Assembly: GCF_900199375.1 (NCBI RefSeq)
Contig: NZ_LT900217.1
Location: 1,116,001 to 1,180,000, forward strand
Reading direction: 5' to 3'
Origin: Gordonibacter urolithinfaciens
GTDB taxonomy: Bacteria; Actinomycetota; Coriobacteriia; Coriobacteriales; Eggerthellaceae
Length of the DNA: 64,000 nucleotides
The position numbers and the translations under genes are program-made. The notes below the pieces were generated by a model. It saw only the letters and a list, made by a program, of their open reading frames with translations, had not been told where the DNA came from and did not search any database. Shown here piece by piece: positions 53,094 to 61,874 of this stretch (position 1 is its first letter; each line of letters begins with the position of its first letter).

Positions 53094-53130
53094 GGAAGGG
53101 CCCGCTAAGGCAGCGGCCCTTCCCCTTTTT
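53094..53130 (+). terminator. Rho-independent terminator
   Basis: The stem GGAAGGGCC / GGCCCTTCC is followed by CCTTTTT. Confidence 0.88.
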
Positions 53131-53220
53131 CCAGCCGAGGCTTCGTGCTTGCCTGCTGCAGCGTTGCACACCGATCCGGATCAGCCTTCCAGCAGGGGGC
53201 CTTTGGCCTATACTGGGAGC

Positions 53221-54243
53221 ATGAGCTTCGAGGAAACATCCGACCCCATCCCCTTGGAGGAATTCGTCCAAACGACGGGTCCCGACGAGCGAGGAATGAC
53301 AACGGAGCTGTTCTACGCGTTCAACACCGTCGTCACCCTGCAGGCATTCGGCACTCCCGAGCAGTGTCGCACGGCATACGCTGCCGCACGCGCCGCATGT
53401 CGCTCGTTCGAGCGGCGCCTCTCGCGCACGCTGCCGCACTCCGATATCGCCCGGCTGAACGCCGCGAAGGGGCGTCCCGTGCCCATCGCGACCGACACGG
53501 CCGCACTGCTGCGCGCGGCCCAAGGCTATTGCGCGGACAGCGAGGGACGGTTCGACATCACCATGGGTGCCGTCGTGCGGCTCTGGAACTTCCACGAAGG
53601 AACGGTTCCCGAACGCAAGCGTATCGACGAGGCGCTTGCGCACGTCGACTGGCGCACGCTGCGGGTGTGGGACGAGCCGACCGCGACGGCCGCGGAGGGC
53701 GGGAAAACACATAGAGTCACCGGATCAGGCGGACAGGCGTTCGCGCAGCTGGAAGACCCTTTGGCTGCGGTGGATGTGGGAGGCATCGCGAAAGGATGGA
53801 TCGCCGACGCCGTGGCCGACCTGCTGGCCGATCACGGGCTGGAGGCGTTCATCGTGAACCTCGGCGGCAACGTGGTGGCGCATGGCGAGAAGCCGGGCGG
53901 GATGCCCTGGCGCATAGGGCTGCAGGACCCGCGCGACAAGGAGGGCGTGGTGGGCACCGTGGCGGTGCGCGACGCCTCGGCCGTCACGAGCGGGGTGTAC
54001 GAACGCTGCTTCGAGCGCGACGGCGCCTTCTACCACCATATACTCTGCCCCGAAACCGGCTTGCCGGTAGAAACGGATGCCGCGGGAGCCACCGTGATCG
54101 CGCGCCGCTCGCTGGACGCCGAGGGGTACTCCACCACGCTGCTGGCGCTGGGCATCGAACGCGGGCGGGCATTCGCGCAGTCGCATCCGGCCATCATGGA
54201 GGCGCACTTCGTAGACGCGGAGGGCAAGGTGCATTCAGCGTAG
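53221..54243 (+). CDS. apbE: FAD:protein FMN transferase
   Basis: This 340-residue ApbE-family enzyme attaches FMN to Thr in target proteins. Family marks are 'YAFNTVVTLQAFGT', 'FDITMGAVVRLWNF', 'AAVDVGGIAKGWIADAV' and 'AVTSGVYERCFERDG' with the Mg-binding Asp/Thr region. There is no lipobox or signal peptide, so it probably acts in the cytoplasm. I start at the ATG at 53221 behind TGGGAG, where a TATACT lies only 12 bases upstream, hinting at a very short leader. An internal ATG at 53293 is an alternative. Targets in this family include membrane flavoprotein subunits. Confidence 0.92.
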   Translation: MSFEETSDPIPLEEFVQTTGPDERGMTTELFYAFNTVVTLQAFGTPEQCRTAYAAARAACRSFERRLSRTLPHSDIARLNAAKGRPVPIATDTAALLRAAQGYCADSEGRFDITMGAVVRLWNFHEGTVPERKRIDEALAHVDWRTLRVWDEPTATAAEGGKTHRVTGSGGQAFAQLEDPLAAVDVGGIAKGWIADAVADLLADHGLEAFIVNLGGNVVAHGEKPGGMPWRIGLQDPRDKEGVVGTVAVRDASAVTSGVYERCFERDGAFYHHILCPETGLPVETDAAGATVIARRSLDAEGYSTTLLALGIERGRAFAQSHPAIMEAHFVDAEGKVHSA

Positions 54244-54303
54244 GGAAGGTCCCCCACCGGCCTCGCCCCCTCTTCCCGTCAGCGAGTTGCGGGCACCGCA
54301 TGC

Positions 54304-54336
54304 AAGACGGGCACCGCGCAATGCGGCGCCCGTCTT
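54304..54336. terminator. Bidirectional terminator between apbE and veg
   Basis: AAGACGGGC and GCCCGTCTT (9 bp) enclose an inner CCGC/GCGG pair, between two convergent genes. Confidence 0.75.
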
Positions 54337-54385
54337 GAGAGCAGCTTGCGACGCCTTCCGAAAGGCGTCTTTCGTGAGAGGAGCG

Positions 54386-54727
54386 CTAGGAGAGCACCGT
54401 CTCCTCTTCACGCTCGTCGACTGCCGTCGAGGCGTCGGCCAGCGGGTTCTCCGGGACGAAGGGCTCGAACAGCGGCTCGCCGTTCTGGGAGAGCTCCACC
54501 ATGCCGGTGAGGACGTCCACGTACTGGTAGGACTGCCGTGCCGTGCGCCCGCGCTTGCGGTCGACCTCCAAGATGAACAGCTGGGGATGCACCTGCATGA
54601 GCACGCCTTCGCTCTCGACGATCTTCGAGCGACCCATATTGGCGCGCACTTTCAGGCGTTGACCGACGAAGTCATGTAACGTATCATGAATGGAGTCGAC
54701 GATTTTGGCCTGTTTAGCTAAATCCAT
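54386..54727 (-). CDS. veg: Veg-family protein
   Basis: This 113-residue protein has the Veg core: 'DFVGQRLKVRANMGRSKIVE', 'GVLMQVHPQLFILEVD' and 'QSYQYVDVLTGMVELS'. Its tail is acidic. Veg promotes biofilm formation in Bacillus. Its place after rsmA matches the Firmicutes metG-tatD-rsmA-veg order. The ATG at 54727 follows GAAAGAG; a GTG two codons earlier is possible. Confidence 0.9.
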   Translation of the reverse strand: MDLAKQAKIVDSIHDTLHDFVGQRLKVRANMGRSKIVESEGVLMQVHPQLFILEVDRKRGRTARQSYQYVDVLTGMVELSQNGEPLFEPFVPENPLADASTAVDEREEETVLS

Positions 54728-54957
54728 GCTCACTCTTTCTCGCGTGTGCCGTTATGCAGAAATCACAAAGCGAGATTATACCACCTTGGTCAATACTCTA
54801 CAGAATCTGCACGGATATGTTACTTTTCGCAAACCATAAGTTGACGGCCGGCCGTTCAGGAACTATTTTCGGCTGAATCGGCTATGACCTTTTCGGCTCC
54901 ATTCGGCATTCAGGCGCCTTCGGCACACGGGGAGCCTTTCTACGTCTCCCGCGCCCC

Positions 54958-55884
54958 TTATGCGCCCAATGCCTCCAGCGCCGTTCCCAAGCGAATGAAA
55001 TCCTCCAAAGCCAATGCCTCTCCGCGAATTTTCGGATCGACGGCAGCTTGCTCGAGGAGCTGCGGGAGGGCGGCGGCGATGCGTGCCCCTTGCACCCCCC
55101 GGGAGGCGAAGTAGGTTTTGCAGGAGTTCGAGAGCGTCTTGCGGCGATTCGCGAAGGCCGCATCGGCCATGGTTGCTGCCGCCTTGAGCGTGGATGCGGC
55201 GAGCGGGGCCCCGTCCTCACCGTGGAGCGGACGGCGATCCAGGCGCAGCACGGCGCTCTCCACGCGCGGCGGCGGGAAGAAGTTGCCGGGGCCCACGCCG
55301 AAACGGCCGGCCGGCTCGGCGTACAGGCGCAGCTTCACGGTATAGGCGCCGTAGTTCTTGGTGCCGGGAACCGCGGCCATGCGGTCGGCCACCTCTTTCT
55401 GCACCATGACGGTGGCGCTTCCCAGCGAGGGGAACCGCTCGAAGTAGTCGAGCACGACGGTGGCGGCCACCGCGTAGGGCAGGTTGGCCACGAGCTTGCC
55501 GGGGGCGGTCTCGGGAGGGTCGAGCCGACCGAGCGCGTCGCGCAGGTCGTCAACGGTCAAGTCGAGGGCGTCTTTCTGCACGAGGGCGAAGCGGTCGGCC
55601 CAGGGCGCGAGCGTCTCGGCGAGCACAGCGGGCAGGTCGGGATCGCGCTCCACGGACACCACGCGGCCCGCATGCTGCAGGAGAGCCATGGTGAGCGTAC
55701 CGATGCCGGGGCCCACCTCCAGCACCGTGTCGACGGGCGCAACCTCGGCCAGCGCGACGATCTTCTGCAGGATGGCGTCGTTCACGAGGAAGTTCTGCCC
55801 GAGCGAGTACTTCGCGGTCAGGCCGTGGGCCTCCAGCACGGCGCGCGTGGCGGAAGCGCTTGCGAGCGGCGATAGCTTACCCAC
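54958..55884 (-). CDS. rsmA: 16S rRNA dimethyladenosine transferase
   Basis: This 308-residue KsgA methylates the two adenosines near the 3' end of 16S rRNA. The N-terminal 'YSLGQNFLVNDAILQKIV', the SAM site 'LEVGPGIGTLT' and the catalytic 'NLPYA' are all present, with the C-terminal helical domain ('FANRRKTLSNS'). I take the GTG at 55884, which overlaps the stop of the flavoprotein gene by eight bases. A longer frame upstream is only the shadow of that gene. Confidence 0.95.
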   Translation of the reverse strand: MGKLSPLASASATRAVLEAHGLTAKYSLGQNFLVNDAILQKIVALAEVAPVDTVLEVGPGIGTLTMALLQHAGRVVSVERDPDLPAVLAETLAPWADRFALVQKDALDLTVDDLRDALGRLDPPETAPGKLVANLPYAVAATVVLDYFERFPSLGSATVMVQKEVADRMAAVPGTKNYGAYTVKLRLYAEPAGRFGVGPGNFFPPPRVESAVLRLDRRPLHGEDGAPLAASTLKAAATMADAAFANRRKTLSNSCKTYFASRGVQGARIAAALPQLLEQAAVDPKIRGEALALEDFIRLGTALEALGA

Positions 55885-56806
55885 GGCGCTTGCCGCCCTG
55901 CTTCGGGCGGTCGGCCTGCTTGCCGGGGCCCTGCTTGCCGGCGGCTGGCTTGCGGGAGCCTTGCTTGCCCGATCCCTGCTTGGGGCGCTTCGTGCCCTGC
56001 GAAGCGGTGCCGGAGGCGTGCTGCTTGCCGCGGGAGGCGTTCTTCGCAGGCGGGTTGCCGGCCGCTGGGGAGGATTTGCCTTCCGGCGAGAGGCGCAGCG
56101 CGGGACGGGACGGGGCGTCGGATACGGAGGCGGGGGCGTAATCCTTGCCGTCATCGGCCGATTCGGCATCGCCGAGCGGCGTGGACGCCGCGGGGGCGGA
56201 TGCGGAACGCCCTGGCAGGGGCGCCAGCGGATGCTCGACGGCCTCGGCCGTGATCTCGCCTTCCTCGTCGATCCTGCCCACCCAGTCCAATACGCGCTCG
56301 AGGGCGAAGCCGGCGCACGACAGCGACGAGCGCACCACGCCGACCAGCGGCTCGAAACCGTGCGGGTCGCCGCCCTCGCCCACCACGTGCAGCGTGGCCG
56401 GACGCTTCTCCCGATGGCGCTCGTCGGTCCAGAAGTAGGGCTGCAGGCGGTCGAGCAGGGCTTTCAGCTGGGCGGGGGCGCCGGCGAAGTACACGGGCGA
56501 CACCACGACCAGCTCGTCGGCGGCGTCGATCAGCTCGTACACCTCCGCCATGTCGTCGTCGATGACGCAGCGGCGGGGCGCCTCGTCCGTCTGCCCGTCC
56601 TCCGCCGCCTCGCCGCCTGCGGCGCGCGCGGCGAGCGCCTTGCACGCATCGCACCCCTGACAGGGCTCAATGGCAAGCGTCGACACCGGTGCGAGCGCCA
56701 GCTCGTCGTCGGGGCACTCGTCGATGCACGACTCGAACAGCAGGTCGGCAAGGTGCGCGCTCCGGCCGTCGATGCGGGGCGAACCTACGATGATCAGGCG
56801 GTTCAT
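55877..56806 (-). CDS. Flavodoxin-fold NAD(P)H oxidoreductase with basic tail
   Basis: This 309-residue protein has an FMN-reductase domain in its first 195 residues: 'LIIVGSPRIDGRSAHLADL', an FMN loop 'VVSPVYFAGAPAQLKALLDR' and two Cys groups ('CIDEC' and 'CQGCDAC') as in iron-sulphur flavoproteins. The last 100 residues are Lys/Gly/Gln/Pro-rich and disordered, with a 30-residue repetitive end. The ATG at 56806 follows AAGGAG. It lies between tatD and rsmA and overlaps the latter. The basic tail next to an rRNA methylase gene is suggestive of RNA contact, but this is speculation. Confidence 0.82.
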   Translation of the reverse strand: MNRLIIVGSPRIDGRSAHLADLLFESCIDECPDDELALAPVSTLAIEPCQGCDACKALAARAAGGEAAEDGQTDEAPRRCVIDDDMAEVYELIDAADELVVVSPVYFAGAPAQLKALLDRLQPYFWTDERHREKRPATLHVVGEGGDPHGFEPLVGVVRSSLSCAGFALERVLDWVGRIDEEGEITAEAVEHPLAPLPGRSASAPAASTPLGDAESADDGKDYAPASVSDAPSRPALRLSPEGKSSPAAGNPPAKNASRGKQHASGTASQGTKRPKQGSGKQGSRKPAAGKQGPGKQADRPKQGGKRRG

Positions 56807-56817
56807 AGGGCAGCTCC

Positions 56818-57855
56818 TTATTGTCCGTCGGCGGCGGCCGGGGCCGCTCCGCCCAGCGTTGCGAAGGCGTTGGCGTAGAACTGGCGGGCGGCCTGCTGCT
56901 GCCAAGCCGTCGGCTCGCGGTCGAGCAGGCTCCGGGCGTTCTCCAAAAGCCGGCGCAGCAGCGCCGCGCGTTCCTCGCCGGGCGCGCAGCCGCGCACTTC
57001 GGCCAGACGCTCGGCCGTGAAGATGACGTGCTCGGGCCCGCAGACGGTTCCGCGCAGGGGCTCGGGCGTCATGTAGGGCGCGTCCGTTTCGGTGAGCAGG
57101 CGGTCTGCCGGCACACGGGCGGCAGCCTCGCGGGTGTCGTCGCCCTTCTTGAACGTGAGCGGTCCGCCGAATGCCACGTAGCAACCTGCCTCGACCCATG
57201 GCTCGAGCACGTCCCAATCCAAGTTGAAGCAGTGCAGCAGCGTTCCCGCCTCGGGGAAGCCCTCGTCGCGCATGATGGCCAGCGCCTCGTCGTGAGCCTC
57301 GCGCACATGCAGGATGACGGGCAGGCCGCACTCCTTCGCCACGCGCAGCTGGCGGCGGAACGCCGAGCGCTGGTCGTCGCGCGGCGAGAAATCGTAGTGG
57401 GAGTCCAGGCCGATCTCCCCCACCGCAGCCGTGCGCGGGTCGGCCAGCCGTTCGCGCAGGACGGCCTCCAGCGCGTCGTCGTAGTGCTTCGCGTTATGGG
57501 GATGGCAGCCGGTTGCGATGCGCACCCGCGGCACGCGCGGGCAAGGGTCGCCTCAACAGCGGTGGACGAGCTTGGCCACGTCGACCGCCGCCTCGTGCCT
57601 CCAGGCATCGAGGCGGTCGTACGTGACGGGGCCGTCCTCGTACACATCGGTTATGGTGCAGAGGAAACCGACGCCGTGCGCGGCACAGCGCGCCAAGGCA
57701 AGCGCCGGGTCGTCCAACAGCTGCAGGTGCGCATGCGTGTCGGCCACAAGGCCCTCCAGCTGGGGCGCGTCGACGGTGTCCCACTTGCCGTGCTTGCGCT
57801 TGCGGTGGAACAGCGTATCGAAGAACACGGGGTCAGTTTGCGTTTCGTCGGCCAC
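56818..57855 (-). CDS. tatD: TatD-family metal-dependent hydrolase with in-frame UGA
   Basis: A single frame of 345 codons is interrupted by TGA at codon 101 (57553-57555). The part before carries the first metal motif 'VADTHAHL'. The part after carries 'GCHPHN', 'GEIGLD', 'VILHVREAH', 'LLHCFN' and 'TETDAPY', so all TatD metal ligands are present. Both halves stay in the same frame, and the six codons between the stop and the next possible start read on sensibly. It is either a nonsense mutation or a recoded UGA. The GTG at 57855 lies six bases after metG. TatD enzymes act on DNA ends or D-aminoacyl-tRNA. Confidence 0.8.
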
Positions 57856-57861
57856 GGAAGG

Positions 57862-59457
57862 CTACTCCATGTCCAGGTCGACGGCGTCCATGTCCAGGCG
57901 CGGGAACAGGGGGTCGCCAATCTCCACCGCGTTGCCGGCGGGCAGCTGGCCCCAAGCGGTCGCCGCCTCGATGTCGGTCACGGCGGTGACGTCGCCCAGG
58001 CTCAGGCGGCGGAAGACCTCGGCCGACGTGTTCGGCATAAACGGCGCCAGGTACAGCGCGATGATGCGGATGGCCTCCAGCGCGTTGTAGATGACGGCCG
58101 CCAGCTGGTCGGCGGTCTCCTCGCTCTTCGCCAGGTTCCACGGGGCGGACTCCTCCACGTACAGGTTCACGCGGCCCGCGAGCTTCTGCACCGCGGCGGC
58201 CGCAGCCGTGAAGTCCACGTCGCCGAGGGCGCGGTCGTACTCGGCGTAGAGCTCGTCCGATATCTCGCGCAGCGGGTTGGCCTCCACGAGCGCCGCGGCG
58301 GACGCCGGCACCTCCGGCACCTGCCCGTCGAAGTACTTCTTCGTCATGTTGAACACGCGGCTGCAGAGGTTGCCCCAGGTGTTCGCCAGATCGGCGTTGT
58401 ACACCTGCACCATGCGCTCGAGCGAGATGGAGCCGTCGGCGCCGAACTGCACGTCGCTCATGAAGTAGTAGCGGTACGCGTCCACGCCGAACACGCGGCA
58501 CAGGTCGGCCGGCATGAGCCCGTTGCCCTTCGACTTGGACATCTTCTCGCCCTTCGTGAGCAAGAAGCCGTGGCCGAACACCGTGTGGGTGATGGGCATC
58601 CCGGCCGCCATGAGCATGGCCGGCCAGATGACGCAGTGGAAGCGCGTGATGTCCTTGCCCACGAAGTGGTACTGCATGGGCCAGCGGCGGTCGAACTCGC
58701 CGGCGCGCTCGCCCTCGTCGCCGTAGCCGATGCCGGTGAGGTAGGCCAGCAGCGCGTCGGCCCACACGTAGGCCACGTGCCCCTCGTCGAACGGCAGCGG
58801 CACGCCCCAGTCGAACGTGGAGCGGCTGATGGAGAGGTCCTTCAGGCCGCTCTTCACGAACGAGACGATCTCGTTCTTGCGCGTCTCGGGACGGATGAAG
58901 TCGGGGTTCTCCTCGTAGAACGCGAGCAGCTTGTCGCCGAACTCGGACAGCTTGAAGAACCAGTTCTCCTCGCCGCCCGCCTTCTGCACGGGGCGCTTGC
59001 AGTCGGGGCACACGAGCTGCCCCTCCTCGTTCTTCTCGAGGTCGCTCTCGGCGTAGTACGTCTCCTCGTGCACGCAGTACCAGCCCTCGTAGCTGCCCTT
59101 GTAGCACCAGCCCTTGTCGTAGAGGTCCTGCCAGAACTTCTGCACGCTCTTCGCGTGACGGGGCTCGGTGGTGCGCACGAAGTCGGTGTACGTGATGCCC
59201 AGCAGGTCCCACGCCTCGCGGAACGCAGGCTCCATGGAGTCGCACCAGGCCTGCGGGGTCATGCCCTTGGCGGCGGCCGTGTCGGCCACCTTCTGGCCGT
59301 GCTCGTCCATGCCCGTGACGAACGCGACGTCGTAACCGTTCATGCGCTGGTAGCGCGCCACGGTGTCGGCGGCGATGGTGGTGTACGCCGTGCCGAGGTG
59401 CGGGGCCGCGTTGACGTAGTAGATGGGGGTGGTGAACGAGTAGGTTCCCTTTGACAT
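57862..59457 (-). CDS. metG: Methionine--tRNA ligase
   Basis: This 531-residue class I synthetase has the signature HLGT ('NAAPHLGTAYTTIAAD', where HIGH is usual), 'FVTGMDEHGQKV' and a zinc pair 'CPDCKRP'. It also has 'VGKDITRFHCVIWPAML' and the KMSKS loop 'GEKMSKSKGN'. The C-terminal tRNA-binding extension found in some bacteria is absent. It heads the metG-tatD-flavoprotein-rsmA-veg run. Confidence 0.96.
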   Translation of the reverse strand: MSKGTYSFTTPIYYVNAAPHLGTAYTTIAADTVARYQRMNGYDVAFVTGMDEHGQKVADTAAAKGMTPQAWCDSMEPAFREAWDLLGITYTDFVRTTEPRHAKSVQKFWQDLYDKGWCYKGSYEGWYCVHEETYYAESDLEKNEEGQLVCPDCKRPVQKAGGEENWFFKLSEFGDKLLAFYEENPDFIRPETRKNEIVSFVKSGLKDLSISRSTFDWGVPLPFDEGHVAYVWADALLAYLTGIGYGDEGERAGEFDRRWPMQYHFVGKDITRFHCVIWPAMLMAAGMPITHTVFGHGFLLTKGEKMSKSKGNGLMPADLCRVFGVDAYRYYFMSDVQFGADGSISLERMVQVYNADLANTWGNLCSRVFNMTKKYFDGQVPEVPASAAALVEANPLREISDELYAEYDRALGDVDFTAAAAAVQKLAGRVNLYVEESAPWNLAKSEETADQLAAVIYNALEAIRIIALYLAPFMPNTSAEVFRRLSLGDVTAVTDIEAATAWGQLPAGNAVEIGDPLFPRLDMDAVDLDME

Positions 59458-59607
59458 GGTGCTTTCCTCTTCCTTCGGTCTGCGTGCGACTCATGATGCC
59501 GCATCGTCCAGTTATTCTAGCACGAGGGCCCCGCGCGAAGAACCGCATCTCGCCCCGTGCACACGAAACGGGAACGCCTGCGGGCGAATCCAGGAGGCGG
59601 AAGCGCC

Positions 59608-60648
59608 CTATGCGCGGGCGCCTTCGGCGGGCAACGGTTCGGGCAGGCGCAGGTATTGGGCGAGGTCGTAGCCGATCACCTCCCCCGAGGGAGTTTCGAG
59701 CCAGGCGCGTTCCTCGTGCGAGTACGCGGACAGCTCCGCGGTGGTGGCGAAGCCGTTCGCGAAGGCGGCCACAGCGTCGAGGCGGGCGACTTCCTGGGGG
59801 GAGAAGGCGGAGAGGTCGGCGCCTCGGCGCGCGACGATAACGCGCCCGTCGCCCTGCTCGCGGTACGCAAGCGCCGCCCCGTCCACGAGCGCGGCCATGA
59901 CGAGGTCGTACTGATCGGGGACCGGGCCATAGTCGGCACGGGCGTAGCGCAGCCCCGTGAAGCCGGCGCCCTCGTCGCGGTAGGCCGAGAAGTCCAGATA
60001 GAACAACACCTTGTTGAGCTTCGTCACGAACAGGTTCCCCACGTGCGCCGCGAGGTAGACCACCGCCTCTCGCAGACGGTCGGCGTCGAAGGCGCGCAAG
60101 CCCGTTTCCGGCGAGGCCGTGCGCGGCAGGCAATCCAGCAGGTCGAGGCGCACCACGGCATAGTCTATCCTGCTGGCCGCCTGCTGCTCGACGGCCCGCA
60201 GCGCGCGCTCCCGGTCCCGCTCGCCGAGGCGCGGGGCGCCGCCGCGCAGGCGCTCGCGCAGTATCTGGGGGTCGCGCGCCTGGCGGAGCAGCTCGGCATG
60301 CGACTCCGAGGGAAGGGCGCCGCCCTCGTAGCGCTGCACGCTGGCCACCCCGATGCCGAGGATAGCTGCGAAAACGCGCTGCGAGAACCCGTAGCGCCGC
60401 CGCAAGGCCACGATCTCGTCGGGCCGGGGAACGTCCCGGGCCTCGCGGTAGGCCGCATACATCTTCTCGAAATTGCGATCCATGGTTGCCGCATAACCGA
60501 TGCGGTTGCCGCACAAGGGGCAAATAGGATACCAGAACTCGTCGGTTACGGAGACGCCCCTGACATCGATCGTCTCGCAAACCGCAACCACCGGGGCATC
60601 GACCTCGTTGTAGCAGGCATCGCAGACGGTTCTCACGGTTTCAGACAA
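59608..60648 (-). CDS. Panacea-domain antitoxin with zinc finger and HTH
   Basis: This 346-residue protein has three modules. Residues 1-50 carry Cys pairs of an MqsA-like zinc finger ('CDACYNE' and 'CPLCGNRI'). Residues about 85-140 form an XRE-type HTH ('LRRRYGFSQRVFAAILGIGV'). The C-terminal half is a DUF4065/SocA-like Panacea domain ('VTKLNKVLFYLDFSAYRDEG', 'GLRYARADYGPVPDQYD'). Panacea is a general antitoxin domain. I start at TTG (60648) behind GGGAGG, overlapping the toxin stop by eight bases. The longer frame is the toxin's own 3' end read through. Confidence 0.82.
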   Translation of the reverse strand: MSETVRTVCDACYNEVDAPVVAVCETIDVRGVSVTDEFWYPICPLCGNRIGYAATMDRNFEKMYAAYREARDVPRPDEIVALRRRYGFSQRVFAAILGIGVASVQRYEGGALPSESHAELLRQARDPQILRERLRGGAPRLGERDRERALRAVEQQAASRIDYAVVRLDLLDCLPRTASPETGLRAFDADRLREAVVYLAAHVGNLFVTKLNKVLFYLDFSAYRDEGAGFTGLRYARADYGPVPDQYDLVMAALVDGAALAYREQGDGRVIVARRGADLSAFSPQEVARLDAVAAFANGFATTAELSAYSHEERAWLETPSGEVIGYDLAQYLRLPEPLPAEGARA

Positions 60649-61004
60649 GTTCGGAACCCTCCCTTCGGTACGGATACGACAATCGGCGCTCGGCTTCATG
60701 AAACGAGACGCACACCGCTTGCACGCATCCCGACGAGAAGAAAGCAGCCAGCTTAACGTACACCTCACACGTCATGAGGACGTCCCTTATCGTCAGGAAG
60801 AGGACCGGTTGAGTAATTGGAAACGCGCAAGTCGCAAACGGTCTCATGAACCTGCCGACCGCTGAATCCGACAAGCTGCATGAACCGCCTCGTTTTTCCT
60901 TGCGGGTTCCCCAATCCGGCGATGACGAATCGTTCATAAGGTACAGCCCGCACCAAGGCCAGCACGGCTTCGACCTTCCATCTTTCGGCTACCTTGCCCG
61001 ACAT
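60641..61004 (-). pseudogene. MqsR-like toxin, frameshifted
   Basis: The first frame (61004-60765) encodes 79 residues ending 'YSTGPLPDDKGRPHDV' and a stop. A second frame continues the family C-terminus: 'CEVYVKLAAFF', then 'VCVSFHEAERRLSYPYR'. Joining them needs a two-base correction in a GTGTG run at about 60770. The combined protein of about 120 residues matches MqsR-family toxins, whose ends read V-Y-x-K and S-F-x-E. It precedes its Panacea antitoxin on the same strand. As it stands the toxin is probably dead. Confidence 0.7.
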
Positions 61005-61018
61005 CGATCCTCGCTTAA

Positions 61019-61090
61019 AATCACCTCAATTGATGTTATTACTCTACATGATAAGCGAGTTGATGTCCAGGATAATCACCTCAATTGATG
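61019..61090. promoter_or_regulatory. Paired direct repeats, candidate operator of the toxin-antitoxin unit
   Basis: AATCACCTCAATTGATG occurs at 61019-61035 and again, identically, at 61074-61090, both with a TCAATTGA palindrome. They lie 15 and 70 bases upstream of the toxin start. Binding by the zinc-finger/HTH antitoxin is the natural reading. Confidence 0.7.
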
Positions 61091-61093
61091 CGG

Positions 61094-61345
61094 TTAATCG
61101 AAATAGAACAGGTCCTCGAACTTCTTGTCGAGCGCGATGCACAGGACGAGCGCCAGCTTGGCGGTAGGGTTGAACAGGCCCGTTTCGATGGAAGAGATGG
61201 TTTGGCGCGACACGCCGACGAGACGTGCGAGGTCGGTCTGGGACAGCCCCGCTTCGGCGCGCGCCGCTTTCAGGCGATTGCGCAGCTCCAGTTCGCCGTC
61301 GTTGTCATGCACCTTTTCTATTCCGAAGGAAGGCAGCTTTATCAT
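61094..61345 (-). CDS. XRE-family regulator
   Basis: This 83-residue protein has an XRE helix-turn-helix ('AAGLSQTDLARLVGVSRQTI' is the core) and the ending 'LDKKFEDLFYF' common to small regulators of this type. It follows the DUF6442-like membrane gene by 12 bases; together they resemble many Gram-positive regulator/membrane pairs. Its start could also be internal. Confidence 0.85.
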   Translation of the reverse strand: MIKLPSFGIEKVHDNDGELELRNRLKAARAEAGLSQTDLARLVGVSRQTISSIETGLFNPTAKLALVLCIALDKKFEDLFYFD

Positions 61346-61357
61346 AGCAACCTGCGC

Positions 61358-61672
61358 CTACATCGTCAGCATGATGTGCTTTGCTGCGAACGAGACGACG
61401 CCGAACGCTGCCAGCAAACCGCACACGAGGCTGAGTTTCATGCGCATCTGGTAGAACTGGAAGAAGCCCATGGCCGCAACGCCTGACAGCATGATGGCGG
61501 CAGGCGCGCTCGTATCCTGCCCGTGAGCGAAATCCCACAGGAACAGCGCTGCCCACACCACAAGCATGGCGCCGACCATGACCGAGCTTTGACGCTGGTT
61601 CAGGATGCGGAACCGCTCGTCAGCCCCGCGGTTGTCCTCGCGGTTCTTCTCCAAGATCTCCTCTTTGTCCAT
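61358..61672 (-). CDS. Small membrane protein, DUF6442-like
   Basis: This 104-residue protein begins 'MDKEEILEKNREDNRGADER', typical of the DUF6442 group, and has three hydrophobic segments. The ATG at 61672 follows GGGAGG; 18 upstream codons have no signal. It is paired with the XRE regulator behind it. Function is unknown. Confidence 0.78.
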   Translation of the reverse strand: MDKEEILEKNREDNRGADERFRILNQRQSSVMVGAMLVVWAALFLWDFAHGQDTSAPAAIMLSGVAAMGFFQFYQMRMKLSLVCGLLAAFGVVSFAAKHIMLTM

Positions 61673-61874
61673 GCCGCACCTCCCGAGCCATCTCGTTCGA
61701 CCCTCCGAATGTTTCACTTGAAACATTCGTTTGTGCTAGTGACAAGTTTTATTATCACTGTGCCAAGTATACTTGTCACATTCAAGAAACGCAAGGAATG
61801 CGGGGCGTCGACGGCGTGGCATGGAAGCGAACCCGAAGAGGCGCACGCGGCGGGAACCTGCTATCATCGGGGGC

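Noticed and set aside
54288-54360. Possible seventh copy of the two-hairpin element
   Set aside because: GTCAGCGAG is present, but the CTCGACGCTGCG joint and terminal hairpin are not. The structure is better read as the apbE/veg terminator.
55877-57331. 484-codon reading of the flavoprotein gene
   Set aside because: The N-terminal 175 codons are an alternate frame of tatD. The ATG at 56806 has a ribosome site.
56821-59454. 877-codon open frame on the plus strand
   Set aside because: It is antisense to tatD and metG, with no recognisable domain.
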